DNA from: Sulfurimonas sp. UBA6014
GTDB taxonomy: Bacteria; Campylobacterota; Campylobacteria; Campylobacterales; Sulfurimonadaceae
Direction of reading: 5' to 3'
DNA: 29,163 nucleotides
NCBI GenBank assembly: GCA_002428085.1
Contig: DJAA01000012.1
Location: 18,085 to 47,247, forward strand
This document shows positions 15,455 to 23,585 of the stretch, piece by piece. Below the pieces are notes generated by a model. That model was not told the origin of the DNA. It ran no database searches and worked only from the letters and a program-made list of their open reading frames with translations. Position numbers and translations under genes: made by a program. Numbering within the stretch: position 1 is the stretch's first letter; the number at the start of each line of letters is the position of its first letter.

Positions 15455-16795
15455 ATGGCTGAAATCAAAAGAATTTTAGTTGCCAATCGCGGAGAAATTG
15501 CTCTTCGTGCGATTAGAACTATCAAAGAGATGGGCAAAGAAGCTGTTGCAGTCTATTCTACTGCCGACAAGGGAAGTGAGTACCTCAAACTCGCTGATGC
15601 TGCCATTTGTATTGGCGATGGTCCAAGCAGCAAAAGCTATTTAAATATCCCTGCGATTATATCTGCGGCTGAGATTAGCAGCTGTGATGCGATTTTTCCA
15701 GGATATGGTTTTTTAAGTGAAAATCAGCATTTCGTAGAGATTTGTACACACCACAACATTAAATTTATCGGGCCAACTCCTGAAGTTATGGTTCTTATGA
15801 GTGATAAATCAAAAGCAAAAGATGTTATGGTTGCCGCAAACGTTCCCGTTGTCCCTGGAAGTGATGGTGCTATTAGTGACATCAACAACGCAAAAGAGAG
15901 AGCTAAAATCGTTGGCTATCCAGTAATCCTCAAAGCCGCTCAAGGGGGAGGTGGACGTGGTATGCGCGTCGTCGAAGAAGAGAGTTATTTAGAAAATGCT
16001 TTTTTAGCCGCCGAGAGTGAAGCTATCACTGCCTTTGGTGATGGGACGATTTACATGGAAAAATTCATCAAAGACCCACGTCATATTGAAGTGCAAATTA
16101 TGGCAGACTCGCATGGAAATGTTTTACACATCGGTGAGCGTGATTGTTCTATGCAAAGACGCCATCAAAAACTCATTGAAGAGTCTCCAGCGAATATTCT
16201 GACTCCAGAAGTGAGAGAGAGACTCTTGGATGCTGCTGTTCGTGCAGCTAAATTTATCAAGTACGAGGGCGCAGGTACTTTTGAATTTTTACTTGATGCA
16301 AACCTTGATTTTTACTTTATGGAGATGAATACGCGTCTTCAAGTTGAGCACACTGTCTCTGAGATGGTAAGTGACTTAGACCTTGTAAAAATGATGATAG
16401 AAGTCGCAGAAGGAAAAGTTCTCCCTGCTCAAGATACTATTGTTCTTAAAGGCCACTCGATTGAGTGCCGTATTACTGCTGAAGACCCTATCAAATTTTT
16501 ACCATGTCCAGGCAAAATTACCTCTTGGATAGCTCCAGGGGGGAAAGATGTTCGTATGGATACCCACGCTCATGCGGGCTATATCGTCCCAATGATTTAC
16601 GATTCTATGATTGGCAAATTGATTGTTTATGGAAAAACAAGACAAGAAGCTATTGCTAGAATGCATAGAGCGCTCAGCGAGTTTAGGGTTACAGGAATCA
16701 AAACAACGATTCCTTTTCATAAAAAGATGATGGAAAATCCTGACTTTATCAATAACAAATTTAATACAAAATATTTAGAAAAATACAACGGTTAA
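15455..16795 (+). CDS. accC: Acetyl-CoA carboxylase, biotin carboxylase subunit
   Basis: A 446-aa ATP-grasp enzyme that carboxylates biotin on AccB with ATP and bicarbonate. Visible are the N-terminal ILVANRGEIALRAIR, the glycine-rich loop AAQGGGGRGMRVV, the block DPRHIEVQIMAD, ERDCSMQRRHQK, and the metal/catalytic segment FYFMEMNTRLQVEH. Length matches bacterial AccC. It is co-transcribed with accB and is followed by a strong hairpin. Confidence 0.97.
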   Translation: MAEIKRILVANRGEIALRAIRTIKEMGKEAVAVYSTADKGSEYLKLADAAICIGDGPSSKSYLNIPAIISAAEISSCDAIFPGYGFLSENQHFVEICTHHNIKFIGPTPEVMVLMSDKSKAKDVMVAANVPVVPGSDGAISDINNAKERAKIVGYPVILKAAQGGGGRGMRVVEEESYLENAFLAAESEAITAFGDGTIYMEKFIKDPRHIEVQIMADSHGNVLHIGERDCSMQRRHQKLIEESPANILTPEVRERLLDAAVRAAKFIKYEGAGTFEFLLDANLDFYFMEMNTRLQVEHTVSEMVSDLDLVKMMIEVAEGKVLPAQDTIVLKGHSIECRITAEDPIKFLPCPGKITSWIAPGGKDVRMDTHAHAGYIVPMIYDSMIGKLIVYGKTRQEAIARMHRALSEFRVTGIKTTIPFHKKMMENPDFINNKFNTKYLEKYNG

Positions 16796-16804
16796 TCTCT
16801 AAAG

Positions 16805-16831
16805 GTGTTTGCACATGAGATGTGCAAACAC
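16805..16831. terminator. Hairpin between the convergent accC and SurA-like genes
   Basis: A perfect 12-bp stem (GTGTTTGCACAT with ATGTGCAAACAC) and a 3-base loop GAG. There is no clear T-tract on either side, so it may stop both transcripts by structure or act as a 3'-end stabiliser. Confidence 0.6.
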
Positions 16832-16848
16832 TTCACTCATAACTTTTA

Positions 16849-17682
16849 CTATGGCATTCTTAGCGTTTTAATATCCGCATTTTGTCGTAATCTCGCAAAA
16901 TAATCTCCCAAAACTTGTTCTCTTTTTTGAGCCATAATCAGATTGATTATTTGCTCTTTTACACTCTCTACATTTGTCTCTTTAGGTGATTCTACAGCTT
17001 TGATATAAAAACTCATATGCGCGCCCTTGCCATCTGGAACAATTGGTGTAAAAGTATTGAGCGGTGTTTTTTCTAGCAGGGAAGCAAGTTCGGGAGAGAT
17101 TTTGTCATAAGGCAAATCTTGCTCATTGGTTTGAATATCGGGCGCATCCAACATAGGATTATTGATTTTTTCCTGCAGTCTAGTTTTGTCTTTCGCAACA
17201 TAAATCACAACACTAAAAGCACTTGGATGGACAAACTTCTCTTTATGGAGTTCAAAATATTCACTCACCTCACTCTGGCTAGGTTCAGTTATGGTTGCGT
17301 ACGCGATAGCAGCATAAAGTTTTTGACTAAGGAGTTTTTCTTTGATTTTTTCTTTAAGCTCCGTCGAGGTTATCCCATTTGATTCTCTCATTGCCGTATA
17401 AAAATCGCTTGTACTCATGTTGTTTCTTGCAGCAGTTTGCTCGATGTCGTCATACACTTCACTACTTGAGACTTCTATCTTACGCTCAAGAATCTCAGAC
17501 TCTTCAAGCTTTTTTCTCACTAAAATATCAGCAACTTTTGCAGCATCAAGGTTAGAATCTCTCATCAAATCTCTCATCTCATGAAGCGTAATGGCACTCC
17601 CTTTGACAACCATAGCTATGCCATCTACCATTTTTGCATCTAAAGAGACAATGCAAACTAAAATCAAGAATATCTTAACCAT
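16849..17682 (-). CDS. Periplasmic SurA/Cj1289-like chaperone with parvulin-type domain
   Basis: A 277-aa exported protein. Residues 1-16 form a signal peptide (MVKIFLILVCIVSLDA) before the SurA-N start MVDGIAMVVKGSAITLHEM. A helical chaperone domain (about 20-130) is followed by a divergent PPIase/parvulin-like region (about 130-240: HPSAFSVVIYVAKDK, DLPYDKISPELA) and a C-terminal helix returning to the chaperone core. Such proteins guide outer-membrane proteins to the barrel-assembly machinery. The signal peptide, domain order and length match the Campylobacter Cj1289 type. AGGA lies five bases before the ATG. The active-site residues of classical parvulins are not obvious, so isomerase activity is uncertain. 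Confidence 0.82.
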   Translation of the reverse strand: MVKIFLILVCIVSLDAKMVDGIAMVVKGSAITLHEMRDLMRDSNLDAAKVADILVRKKLEESEILERKIEVSSSEVYDDIEQTAARNNMSTSDFYTAMRESNGITSTELKEKIKEKLLSQKLYAAIAYATITEPSQSEVSEYFELHKEKFVHPSAFSVVIYVAKDKTRLQEKINNPMLDAPDIQTNEQDLPYDKISPELASLLEKTPLNTFTPIVPDGKGAHMSFYIKAVESPKETNVESVKEQIINLIMAQKREQVLGDYFARLRQNADIKTLRMP

Positions 17683-17712
17683 ACAAATCCTATTGTGAAA
17701 AATTAAACGTCC

Positions 17713-17718
17713 ATTTTA
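17713..17718 (-). promoter_or_regulatory. Possible -10 box of the SurA-like gene
   Basis: TAAAAT on the minus strand, about 31 bases upstream of the start at 17682. The -35 is unclear. It lies in the 91-base divergent region shared with gltX. Confidence 0.3.
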
Positions 17719-17773
17719 CCCCGTTTTAACCAACAGTTGCCTAAAATTTCATTATTAAAACAAAAGGCTTTTC

Positions 17774-19162
17774 ATGGTTGTCACCCGTTTCGCTCCGAGT
17801 CCTACAGGCTATCTTCATATCGGTGGTCTTCGAACTGCTCTATTTTCTTACCTTTGGGCAAAGAAAAACAATGGCTTATTTCTTCTTCGTATAGAAGACA
17901 CTGATAAAGCTAGAAACTCACAAGAAGCCGCAGATGCGATACTTAAAGCTTTTAAATGGCTCGGACTTGAGCACCATGGAGAGATAGTCTATCAATCGCA
18001 AAGAGATGAGATTTACGCTTCATACATCAAGCAGCTTCTCGATGAGGGCAAAGCGTACAGATGTTACATGAGCAAAGAGGATCTTAGCTCGCTTCGAGAG
18101 GCGCAAATGGCAAAAAATGAGCGAACCAAATACGATGGCAAATACAGAGACTTCAAGGGGACACCTCCTGAAGGTTTAGAATCTGTTATTCGAATCAAAT
18201 CGCCACTCTCAGGAGCGATTATTGTCAAAGATGGGGTCAAAGGAAATGTTGTTTTTCAAGCAGAAGATATTTTAGACGACTTTGTCATAGCAAGAGCAGA
18301 TGGGAGCCCAACTTATAACTTTGTTGTTGCCGTAGATGACCATTTAATGGGAGTCACTGAGGTTATCCGCGGGGATGATCACCTCTCAAATACACCAAAA
18401 CAAATAGTAGTTTATGAGGCTCTGGGCTTTGATGTTCCCTCTTTTTACCACGTCCCTATGATTCACAACTCAGAGGGGAAAAAACTCAGCAAGCGTGATG
18501 GTGCGACGGATGTCATGGCGTATAAAGATATGGGCTACACGCCCGAGGCTTTGCTCAACTTCTTAGTCCGATTGGGTTGGAGTTATGGGGATCAGGAAAT
18601 ATTTTCTATGCAAGAGATGCAAGAACTTTTCAATCCTAAAGATATCAACCGTTCAGCCTCGATTTACAATACGGAAAAACTCGACTGGCTCAGTGCTCAC
18701 TATATAAAAAATGCTTCAAATTCTACCCTTGCAGAGTTGCTTATTGGGTATGATTTGTTCCTCACATCCCATGACAAAAGGGAGATTTTACTCGATGCAC
18801 TTAAAGAGCGAGCAAAAACACTAAAAGAGCTCTCAGAGCTTATAAAAGAGATTTTAACAACCCCAACAATCTATGATGAAACAGCCATTAAAAAAGCTTT
18901 TAAAGCAGATTCCGTAGAGGTTTTAAATGCATTTAAAGAAAAAGTCTCCACTTCAAGTGAGATGCATCTTCCAAGTGATTATCATCACCTTATGCAAGCA
19001 ACAGCAGAGGAGATGCAGATTGGTTTTGGAAAAATTGCCAACCCGCTAAGAGTTGCACTTCTAGGAAAAATGAGTGGTCCAGGACTTGATAGCGTCATGG
19101 CGATTTTAGGTAAAAATGAGACTATTCTTAGAATTACAAACGCTATCGCAGCACACTCTTAG
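17774..19162 (+). CDS. gltX: Glutamyl-tRNA synthetase (GltX1 type)
   Basis: A 462-aa class I synthetase. The HIGH motif is HIGG at residues 15-18 in RFAPSPTGYLHIGG, with LRIEDTDKARN after it, and the KMSKS motif is KLSKR near residue 237. It includes IRGDDHLSNTPKQIVVYEALG and a full anticodon-binding C-terminal half. It charges tRNA-Glu. Campylobacterota often carry two GltX proteins, one acting on tRNA-Gln before GatCAB; the length and the block YNFVVAVDDHLMG favour GltX1. AAAAGG precedes the start by seven bases. It runs convergent with nifU. Confidence 0.96.
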   Translation: MVVTRFAPSPTGYLHIGGLRTALFSYLWAKKNNGLFLLRIEDTDKARNSQEAADAILKAFKWLGLEHHGEIVYQSQRDEIYASYIKQLLDEGKAYRCYMSKEDLSSLREAQMAKNERTKYDGKYRDFKGTPPEGLESVIRIKSPLSGAIIVKDGVKGNVVFQAEDILDDFVIARADGSPTYNFVVAVDDHLMGVTEVIRGDDHLSNTPKQIVVYEALGFDVPSFYHVPMIHNSEGKKLSKRDGATDVMAYKDMGYTPEALLNFLVRLGWSYGDQEIFSMQEMQELFNPKDINRSASIYNTEKLDWLSAHYIKNASNSTLAELLIGYDLFLTSHDKREILLDALKERAKTLKELSELIKEILTTPTIYDETAIKKAFKADSVEVLNAFKEKVSTSSEMHLPSDYHHLMQATAEEMQIGFGKIANPLRVALLGKMSGPGLDSVMAILGKNETILRITNAIAAHS

Positions 19163-19182
19163 GGTTTGAGACCAACCCTTTT
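19161..19182 (+). terminator. Probable gltX terminator
   Basis: A 6-bp stem AGGGTT/AACCCT with a 7-base loop, overlapping the gltX stop and ending in TTTT. It is weak but correctly placed. Confidence 0.4.
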
Positions 19183-19200
19183 GTGAACCCAAATTTGACA

Positions 19201-19228
19201 TCCATTGGTTACAATGAGAACCAATGGA
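19201..19228. terminator. Hairpin between the convergent gltX and nifU genes
   Basis: A perfect 10-bp inverted repeat TCCATTGGTT/AACCAATGGA with an 8-base loop, twenty bases from the nifU stop. It probably serves as a shared 3' end for both convergent transcripts. Confidence 0.5.
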
Positions 19229-19247
19229 GCAATGGAGCAAAAGCTCT

Positions 19248-20222
19248 TTAGATAGGAAGAACGCGGATTTTAGAAGAGAGTTTCTCTTTAAGTGTTGCTT
19301 CTATAGCATAAAGTGTCCCCGTTGCCGAAGAAGCACAACCATTACAAGCACCCAAATAGCGGATGTAAATATCTATATAATCATCCCCTTTTTTGATGTC
19401 GATTACTTCCATATTGCCGCCATCCATAACAAGAAACTGGCGTACATTTTCATCTACGACTGCATCGACCGCTTTGATTTGTTGCACTAAAGTCATCGTC
19501 TCAAAATTGCCACTTGAGCCTGCATCAGCCGCTGCTTTCATTTTTGCTTCGTCCATCTCTTTACGCGTGTTTGCCAAAATATCCACTAAGTACCACTCTC
19601 TTGCCTCATGACCGCCTGGTTTGATACATGACTTGCAAAAACCACCCGCTTTTGTATAGTCGGTGATTTGCTCAACGGTTTTAAGGTCGTTAAGTTTTAT
19701 CACCTCTTGAAGTGTTCCCAAACTCACACGGGCACACTCACAAACGATGATTTCACTCTCAAAACTTCCAGCATCCACGCCCATGTAAAGCCCTGCCGCT
19801 TTTTTGATAACATCGTATGCCATAACTGAGCAGTGCATTTTTTGAGGTGGAACAGCTGGAACATCTGGAGTATCACGAAGTGCTTTCTCAACGTCAATAT
19901 TGGTGATTTTGACCGCCTCTTTGACTGTTTTGCCGATACAAAGTTCTGTCATGACATCCGAGGATGCGATAGCCGTTCCACAGCCGAAACTTTTAAATTT
20001 TGAGTTCACAATCATGTCATTTGCTGGGTCTATCTCCCAGTACAAACGCACTGCATCTCCACAACTCTCCGCGCCAAAATCTGCAACGATGAGCTGATGT
20101 CCTCGCCCCGTAACATCAGCTTCAAAAAGCTCTCCTTGATGCTGAGGATTATTCATAAGTGTTGTTACTTTATTAGAGTAAGCATCCCAAAGGGATTCGC
20201 CTAACATATCTGCTTTTGCCAT
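19248..20222 (-). CDS. nifU: NifU Fe-S cluster scaffold (three-domain type)
   Basis: A 324-aa modular scaffold on which Fe-S clusters are assembled from NifS-derived sulfur. The N-terminal IscU-like domain (about 5-145) has C54, C81 (FGCGTAIASSD) and C131. The central [2Fe-2S] BFD-like domain (about 158-203) has C161, C163, C196 and C199 (CECARVS, GGFCKSCI). The C-terminal Nfu domain (about 245-324) has C293 and C296 in GACNGCASS. In Campylobacterota this NIF-type system is the housekeeping assembly machine and does not imply nitrogen fixation. It follows nifS after a 148-base structured spacer. The demand for clusters is clear in this window, which encodes several Fe-S proteins. Confidence 0.96.
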   Translation of the reverse strand: MAKADMLGESLWDAYSNKVTTLMNNPQHQGELFEADVTGRGHQLIVADFGAESCGDAVRLYWEIDPANDMIVNSKFKSFGCGTAIASSDVMTELCIGKTVKEAVKITNIDVEKALRDTPDVPAVPPQKMHCSVMAYDVIKKAAGLYMGVDAGSFESEIIVCECARVSLGTLQEVIKLNDLKTVEQITDYTKAGGFCKSCIKPGGHEAREWYLVDILANTRKEMDEAKMKAAADAGSSGNFETMTLVQQIKAVDAVVDENVRQFLVMDGGNMEVIDIKKGDDYIDIYIRYLGACNGCASSATGTLYAIEATLKEKLSSKIRVLPI

Positions 20223-20370
20223 AATTTTTATTCCTTAATTTTATTTTATACAATGAAGGGAATCTTTTATTCCCTTTTATCACGATGTCAGAAGTCATTC
20301 CGCCATCTACGCTAACGCTTGGTTCTCTTCGGCAGAGAGCCCATTTTGCTAGCAAAATTTTTCAAATTGT
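20223..20370 (-). other. Structured nifS-nifU intercistronic spacer
   Basis: No convincing gene lies here, though one frame is open. Three structures are seen: a 16-bp perfect palindrome ATTTTGCTAGCAAAAT (20343-20358), an 8-bp stem with one G-U pair and loop TCGGC (20321-20341), and an 8-bp stem AAGGGAAT/ATTCCCTT with 5-base loop (20256-20276). The middle part is markedly more GC-rich than the AT-rich flanks. It may be an mRNA-processing site or a dispersed repeat. Confidence 0.5.
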
Positions 20371-21585
20371 TTAGTGGTGATGTAGTTCACAGTCTCGAAC
20401 TTCGCCACCCTTGGTTGGTTTTTGGATTGCAAACGAACTCGAGATTGCTCTAAGTCTTGCAACTGCTGCTTTAAAGTGACTGATGGTGTAGTCTATTTCA
20501 GCGTCCGTAGTAAAACGGCTTAAACTTAAACGAATACCAGTGTGAGCGAGCTCATTGTCTGCACCGATAGCGAGCATGACGGTATTTGCTTCAAGGTCTG
20601 CACTCGCACATGCTGAGCCTGTTGATGCTCCAATTTGCCCATTATTTAAATCCCAAAGCATCCCCTCGCCCTCAACACCTTTGATAGAAATCAAAATAGT
20701 ATTGGGTGTACGGTTTGCTCTTTCCCCTACAACAAAAGTGTCACTCAGCTCAATCAGCGCATCTTCTAAACGGTCACGCTTGGCTCTGATAGTTGCCATT
20801 TTTTCTTTTATATTGGTTGTAGCAAGTTCTATAGCTTTTCCCATCCCGACGATAAAAGGAACATTGAGTGTCCCAGAGCGGCGTCCACCCATTTGTTCGC
20901 CTCCATGTAAAAGGGGAGAAAGTTCTTGCGAATTTTTAATATACAAACCGCCGATACCCTTTGGACCATGAAATTTATGTGCCGAAAAAGAGACGAAATC
21001 AACATGCGTAGCTTGTAAATCTACGGGTATTTTCCCCACCGCTTGGACTCCATCAGAGTGAAATAACACCCCTTTTTTCTTACATATTTCACCGATTTCA
21101 TCGATTGGGTTTATCATGCCCGTTTCATTTGAAGCCCACATGACAGAGACTAAAGCAGTTTTTTCAGTGATAAAACTCTTCACCGTATGTGCTTCAACAA
21201 CTCCTTGATCATTGACGGGAAGATAGGTCACTTTTACCCCTTGTTCTTCTAAAAATTTACATGTCGACAAAACTGAAGGGTGCTCCACTTCAGTTGTTAC
21301 GATATGATTTTTATCACCATTGAGTATGTGGTCTATCCAAACTGATTTTAAAACCCAGTTGTTGGACTCTGTTGCACATGAAGTAAAAACAACATCATCT
21401 TTATCATCAGCGTTAAGGGCAACGTAAACCTGATTGATAGCATTTTTAAGTGCGGGATGGGCTGATGTTCCAAATTTATGAAGTGAGTTTGGATTGCCAT
21501 ACATTTGACTAAAAAATGGCTGCATTGCTTCTACTACGAGTGGGTCACACATCGTGGTGGCGTTATTATCTAAATATACCTGCAT
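20371..21585 (-). CDS. nifS: Cysteine desulfurase NifS
   Basis: A 404-aa PLP enzyme that takes sulfur from cysteine for NifU. Key features are LDNNATTMCDP at the N-terminus, ATESNNWVLK, HSDGVQAVGK, the PLP lysine K204 in SAHKFHGPKGIGGLY, and the catalytic persulfide cysteine C326 in STGSACASADL. Length fits the group I NifS/IscS class. AGAGG lies five bases before the ATG. It is the first gene of the nifSU unit; a dyad in its promoter suggests regulation by Fe-S or redox state. Confidence 0.96.
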   Translation of the reverse strand: MQVYLDNNATTMCDPLVVEAMQPFFSQMYGNPNSLHKFGTSAHPALKNAINQVYVALNADDKDDVVFTSCATESNNWVLKSVWIDHILNGDKNHIVTTEVEHPSVLSTCKFLEEQGVKVTYLPVNDQGVVEAHTVKSFITEKTALVSVMWASNETGMINPIDEIGEICKKKGVLFHSDGVQAVGKIPVDLQATHVDFVSFSAHKFHGPKGIGGLYIKNSQELSPLLHGGEQMGGRRSGTLNVPFIVGMGKAIELATTNIKEKMATIRAKRDRLEDALIELSDTFVVGERANRTPNTILISIKGVEGEGMLWDLNNGQIGASTGSACASADLEANTVMLAIGADNELAHTGIRLSLSRFTTDAEIDYTISHFKAAVARLRAISSSFAIQKPTKGGEVRDCELHHH

Positions 21586-21619
21586 TTTTACCTCTTATTC
21601 TTGGGCGTCTTGCACCCGT

Positions 21620-21625
21620 ATTTTA
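21620..21625 (-). promoter_or_regulatory. Predicted -10 box of nifSU
   Basis: TAAAAT on the minus strand, 34 bases before the nifS ATG. With a 17-base spacer, the -35 would fall at 21643-21648, inside the adjacent dyad. Confidence 0.4.
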
Positions 21626-21648
21626 AATAAGACAATTTTTGTCCTATT
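21626..21648 (-). promoter_or_regulatory. Candidate operator dyad upstream of nifS
   Basis: On the minus strand the site is AATAGGACAA, AAA, TTGTCTTATT: 10-base arms matching at 9 of 10 positions around a 3-base centre. The ATA..GAC..GTC..TAT layout resembles Rrf2-family (IscR-like) sites. It fills the spacer and -35 of the predicted promoter, a position suited to repression. Confidence 0.5.
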
Positions 21649-21810
21649 TGAGTATTGATATGGTAATAGCTTTGTTATTTGAGTAAGCTTAAGAAATTTT
21701 AAGGTTCACATTGGGTTAATCGTTATTTCAGTTGCATCGCTTTTTCTTTCAGTAAAAAGTCGATAAAATGCGAGACAAAATCGAGTTAAACGAACCAAAA
21801 AGGTCCAATC

Positions 21811-22314
21811 ATGTGTAATTATACGAAACTAGACGAAGATACAAAAGGGTTCCTTCACCTTTTTTTGACAAAGGGTGCAGCGGCAGTAGGAGGGATAAAT
21901 TATTTACTTGCTCTTATCGAAGCCATTAAAGCTAAAAAGCCTGCCCCGCTTTTACAAAAAGGATCGCAAATAGCCTCCAACAATGCTATTATCAAATGGA
22001 ATAAAGTTATTTTTAAAGACAAACTCACCGTTATAGAAAACATTCTTGCCATACATAAAACCTCAGAAAATCCAAACATGAACATCTTAAATGAGAAAAA
22101 TGAGAAAAAGAAAAAAGTGCTTTTAAACGTCATAAAAGCGCTCTCTCCCGTAGAATTTCAAGTCACACCACAAAACCATCATGACGGGTTAGGATTTAGC
22201 TTCAAAATTTTTGATATCATTGATGATGAAACCGTACACATCAATCCCGTCTTTATTGCTATGTTTTTTTGTTCAACGGAATTTACAAAAAAAATACTCA
22301 AACACGAGATATAA
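21811..22314 (+). CDS. Hypothetical protein, 167 aa
   Basis: I do not recognise this protein. It is soluble-looking and basic, without a signal peptide or a clear membrane helix. It starts MCNYTKLDED, has a Lys-rich middle (about residues 95-105, NEKNEKKKKV) and a C-terminal half with mixed hydrophobic and acidic segments (DIIDDETVHINPVFIAMFF). The start is supported by AAAAAGG about eight bases upstream. It lies alone between the divergent nifS and the convergent fucose synthase gene, 11 bases from the latter's stop. A GATAAAAT stretch near 21764 could be its -10. It is probably real by start context and isolated frame; no function is proposed. Confidence 0.6.
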   Translation: MCNYTKLDEDTKGFLHLFLTKGAAAVGGINYLLALIEAIKAKKPAPLLQKGSQIASNNAIIKWNKVIFKDKLTVIENILAIHKTSENPNMNILNEKNEKKKKVLLNVIKALSPVEFQVTPQNHHDGLGFSFKIFDIIDDETVHINPVFIAMFFCSTEFTKKILKHEI

Positions 22315-22325
22315 AAAGACGTTTT

Positions 22326-23369
22326 TTACTGATTTAAATACCACGCATACATGATTTTAAGCCCATCTTCAAGCTCTACTTTATGCTTCCAGCCGAGGTT
22401 GTGGAGTTTTGTGGGGTCGGTTAGTTTGAGCATGGTGCCGTCTGGTTTTTGTGTGTTGAAGTAAAGTTCGCCCTCAAATCCTACAATTTTTTTGGTAAGC
22501 TCTGCGAGCTCTTTTATGCTTATATCTTTACCGCTTCCTATGTTTATGTGTGTGTTTCTCAGCTCGTTTGAGTCGGGGTAAAGGTCCGTGGCGTTGATGT
22601 TTTGCATCAAAAACACGCAGGCATCTGCCATGTCTTCAGAGTATAAAAACTCCCGTCTTGGGTTGCCTGTTCCCCAGATTTCCACTCTCGTCGCACTCAC
22701 TCCAAATTTTTGCAGGTATGCGTTTGCTTCTTCCATGGTGTCTCTCTTTAAGTCTTTGAGCACTGCGTCGTATTTTTTCTCACTCAAGAGTTTTGCAAGA
22801 TGTATTTTTCGTATCATAGCAGGCAAAACATGGGAGCTCTCAAGGTCAAAGTTGTCGTTTGCGCCATAAAGATTGGTCGGCATAACACTGATAAAATTTG
22901 TTCCGTACTGAATGTTGTAACTCTCACACATCTTGATGCCAGCAATTTTTGCCACTGCATAAGGCTCATTTGTATACTCCAGCGGACTCGTCATAAGACA
23001 ATCTTCACCCATAGGCTGCGGCGCATTTTTTGGGTAAATGCACGTGCTTCCCAAAAAAAGCAATTTTTTCACGCCATGAACAAAACTTTGGTGGATGACA
23101 TTGTTTTGGACTTGTAAATTTTCATAAATAAAATCAGCCCGATAGGTGTTGTTGGCAATAATGCCGCCCACTTTTGCAGCTGCGAGTATCACATACTCAG
23201 GTTTTTCTTTTTTAAAAAAATCAGCTACTGCGCGCTGGTCGATAAGGTCTAACTCCGCATGCGTTTTGCAGAGCAAATTTGTGTACCCTTTTGCATGGAG
23301 ATTTTTAACGATTGCTGAGCCGACAAGTCCAAGGTGCCCTGCTACATAAATTTTGCCCGTTTTTTGCAT
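22326..23369 (-). CDS. fcl: GDP-L-fucose synthase
   Basis: A 347-aa short-chain dehydrogenase of the extended type that turns GDP-4-keto-6-deoxymannose into GDP-L-fucose with NADPH. Nucleotide-binding motif GHLGLVGSA (residues 11-19), catalytic S108 in LGSTCIYP, Y137 and K141 in YAVAK, the epimerase cysteine C110, and the substrate block RREFLYSEDMADA. It is about 25 residues longer than the E. coli enzyme, mainly from an insertion after IHLAKLL (about 190-225). The usual partner gmd is not adjacent, so GDP-mannose dehydratase must be elsewhere or this gene was moved. The product supplies fucose for surface glycans. Confidence 0.94.
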   Translation of the reverse strand: MQKTGKIYVAGHLGLVGSAIVKNLHAKGYTNLLCKTHAELDLIDQRAVADFFKKEKPEYVILAAAKVGGIIANNTYRADFIYENLQVQNNVIHQSFVHGVKKLLFLGSTCIYPKNAPQPMGEDCLMTSPLEYTNEPYAVAKIAGIKMCESYNIQYGTNFISVMPTNLYGANDNFDLESSHVLPAMIRKIHLAKLLSEKKYDAVLKDLKRDTMEEANAYLQKFGVSATRVEIWGTGNPRREFLYSEDMADACVFLMQNINATDLYPDSNELRNTHINIGSGKDISIKELAELTKKIVGFEGELYFNTQKPDGTMLKLTDPTKLHNLGWKHKVELEDGLKIMYAWYLNQ

Positions 23370-23439
23370 TATTTTTTCCTATAAATGTATCGATTCTTTC
23401 TTAAATTTTCTCACGGCTCTGGGGTTTGGCATCAGATGA

Positions 23440-23445
23440 ATTATA
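23440..23445 (-). promoter_or_regulatory. Predicted -10 box of fcl
   Basis: TATAAT on the minus strand, 71 bases upstream of the fcl start. It would leave a leader of about 60 bases with no other feature seen. Confidence 0.4.
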
Positions 23446-23549
23446 CTTATTTCAAACTTTAAATTTCGTTTTGCAACAATATAATATCCCTCATCCTATA
23501 ATTTTAAAGAAAATATCAAGAATTATGAGATTTAGTAGACTATTTAAGT

Positions 23550-23555
23550 TATAAT
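23550..23555 (+). promoter_or_regulatory. Predicted -10 box of the haem chemoreceptor gene
   Basis: A perfect TATAAT, 30 bases before the preferred start at 23586, within an AT-rich region without a strong -35. Confidence 0.5.
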
Positions 23556-23575
23556 GACTTTCTATCTCGATTTAT

Positions 23576-23579
23576 GAGG
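23576..23579 (+). promoter_or_regulatory. Ribosome-binding site that sets the chemoreceptor start
   Basis: GAGG six bases before the ATG at 23586. The upstream in-frame ATG at 23574 overlaps this site and has no site of its own. Confidence 0.6.
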
Positions 23580-23585
23580 CCCCTT

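Noticed and set aside
20173..20355. 60-codon frame on the minus strand in the nifS-nifU spacer
   Set aside because: It runs into the nifU coding region in another frame and has no ribosome-binding site; the spacer structures explain its sequence better.
19248..21585. nifU and nifS as evidence for nitrogen fixation
   Set aside because: In Campylobacterota these are the general Fe-S assembly genes, and no nitrogenase gene is in the window.
21760..21772. Sigma-28-like element GTCGATAA upstream of the 167-aa gene
   Set aside because: It matches the -10 half well, but no matching -35 half lies at the right distance.
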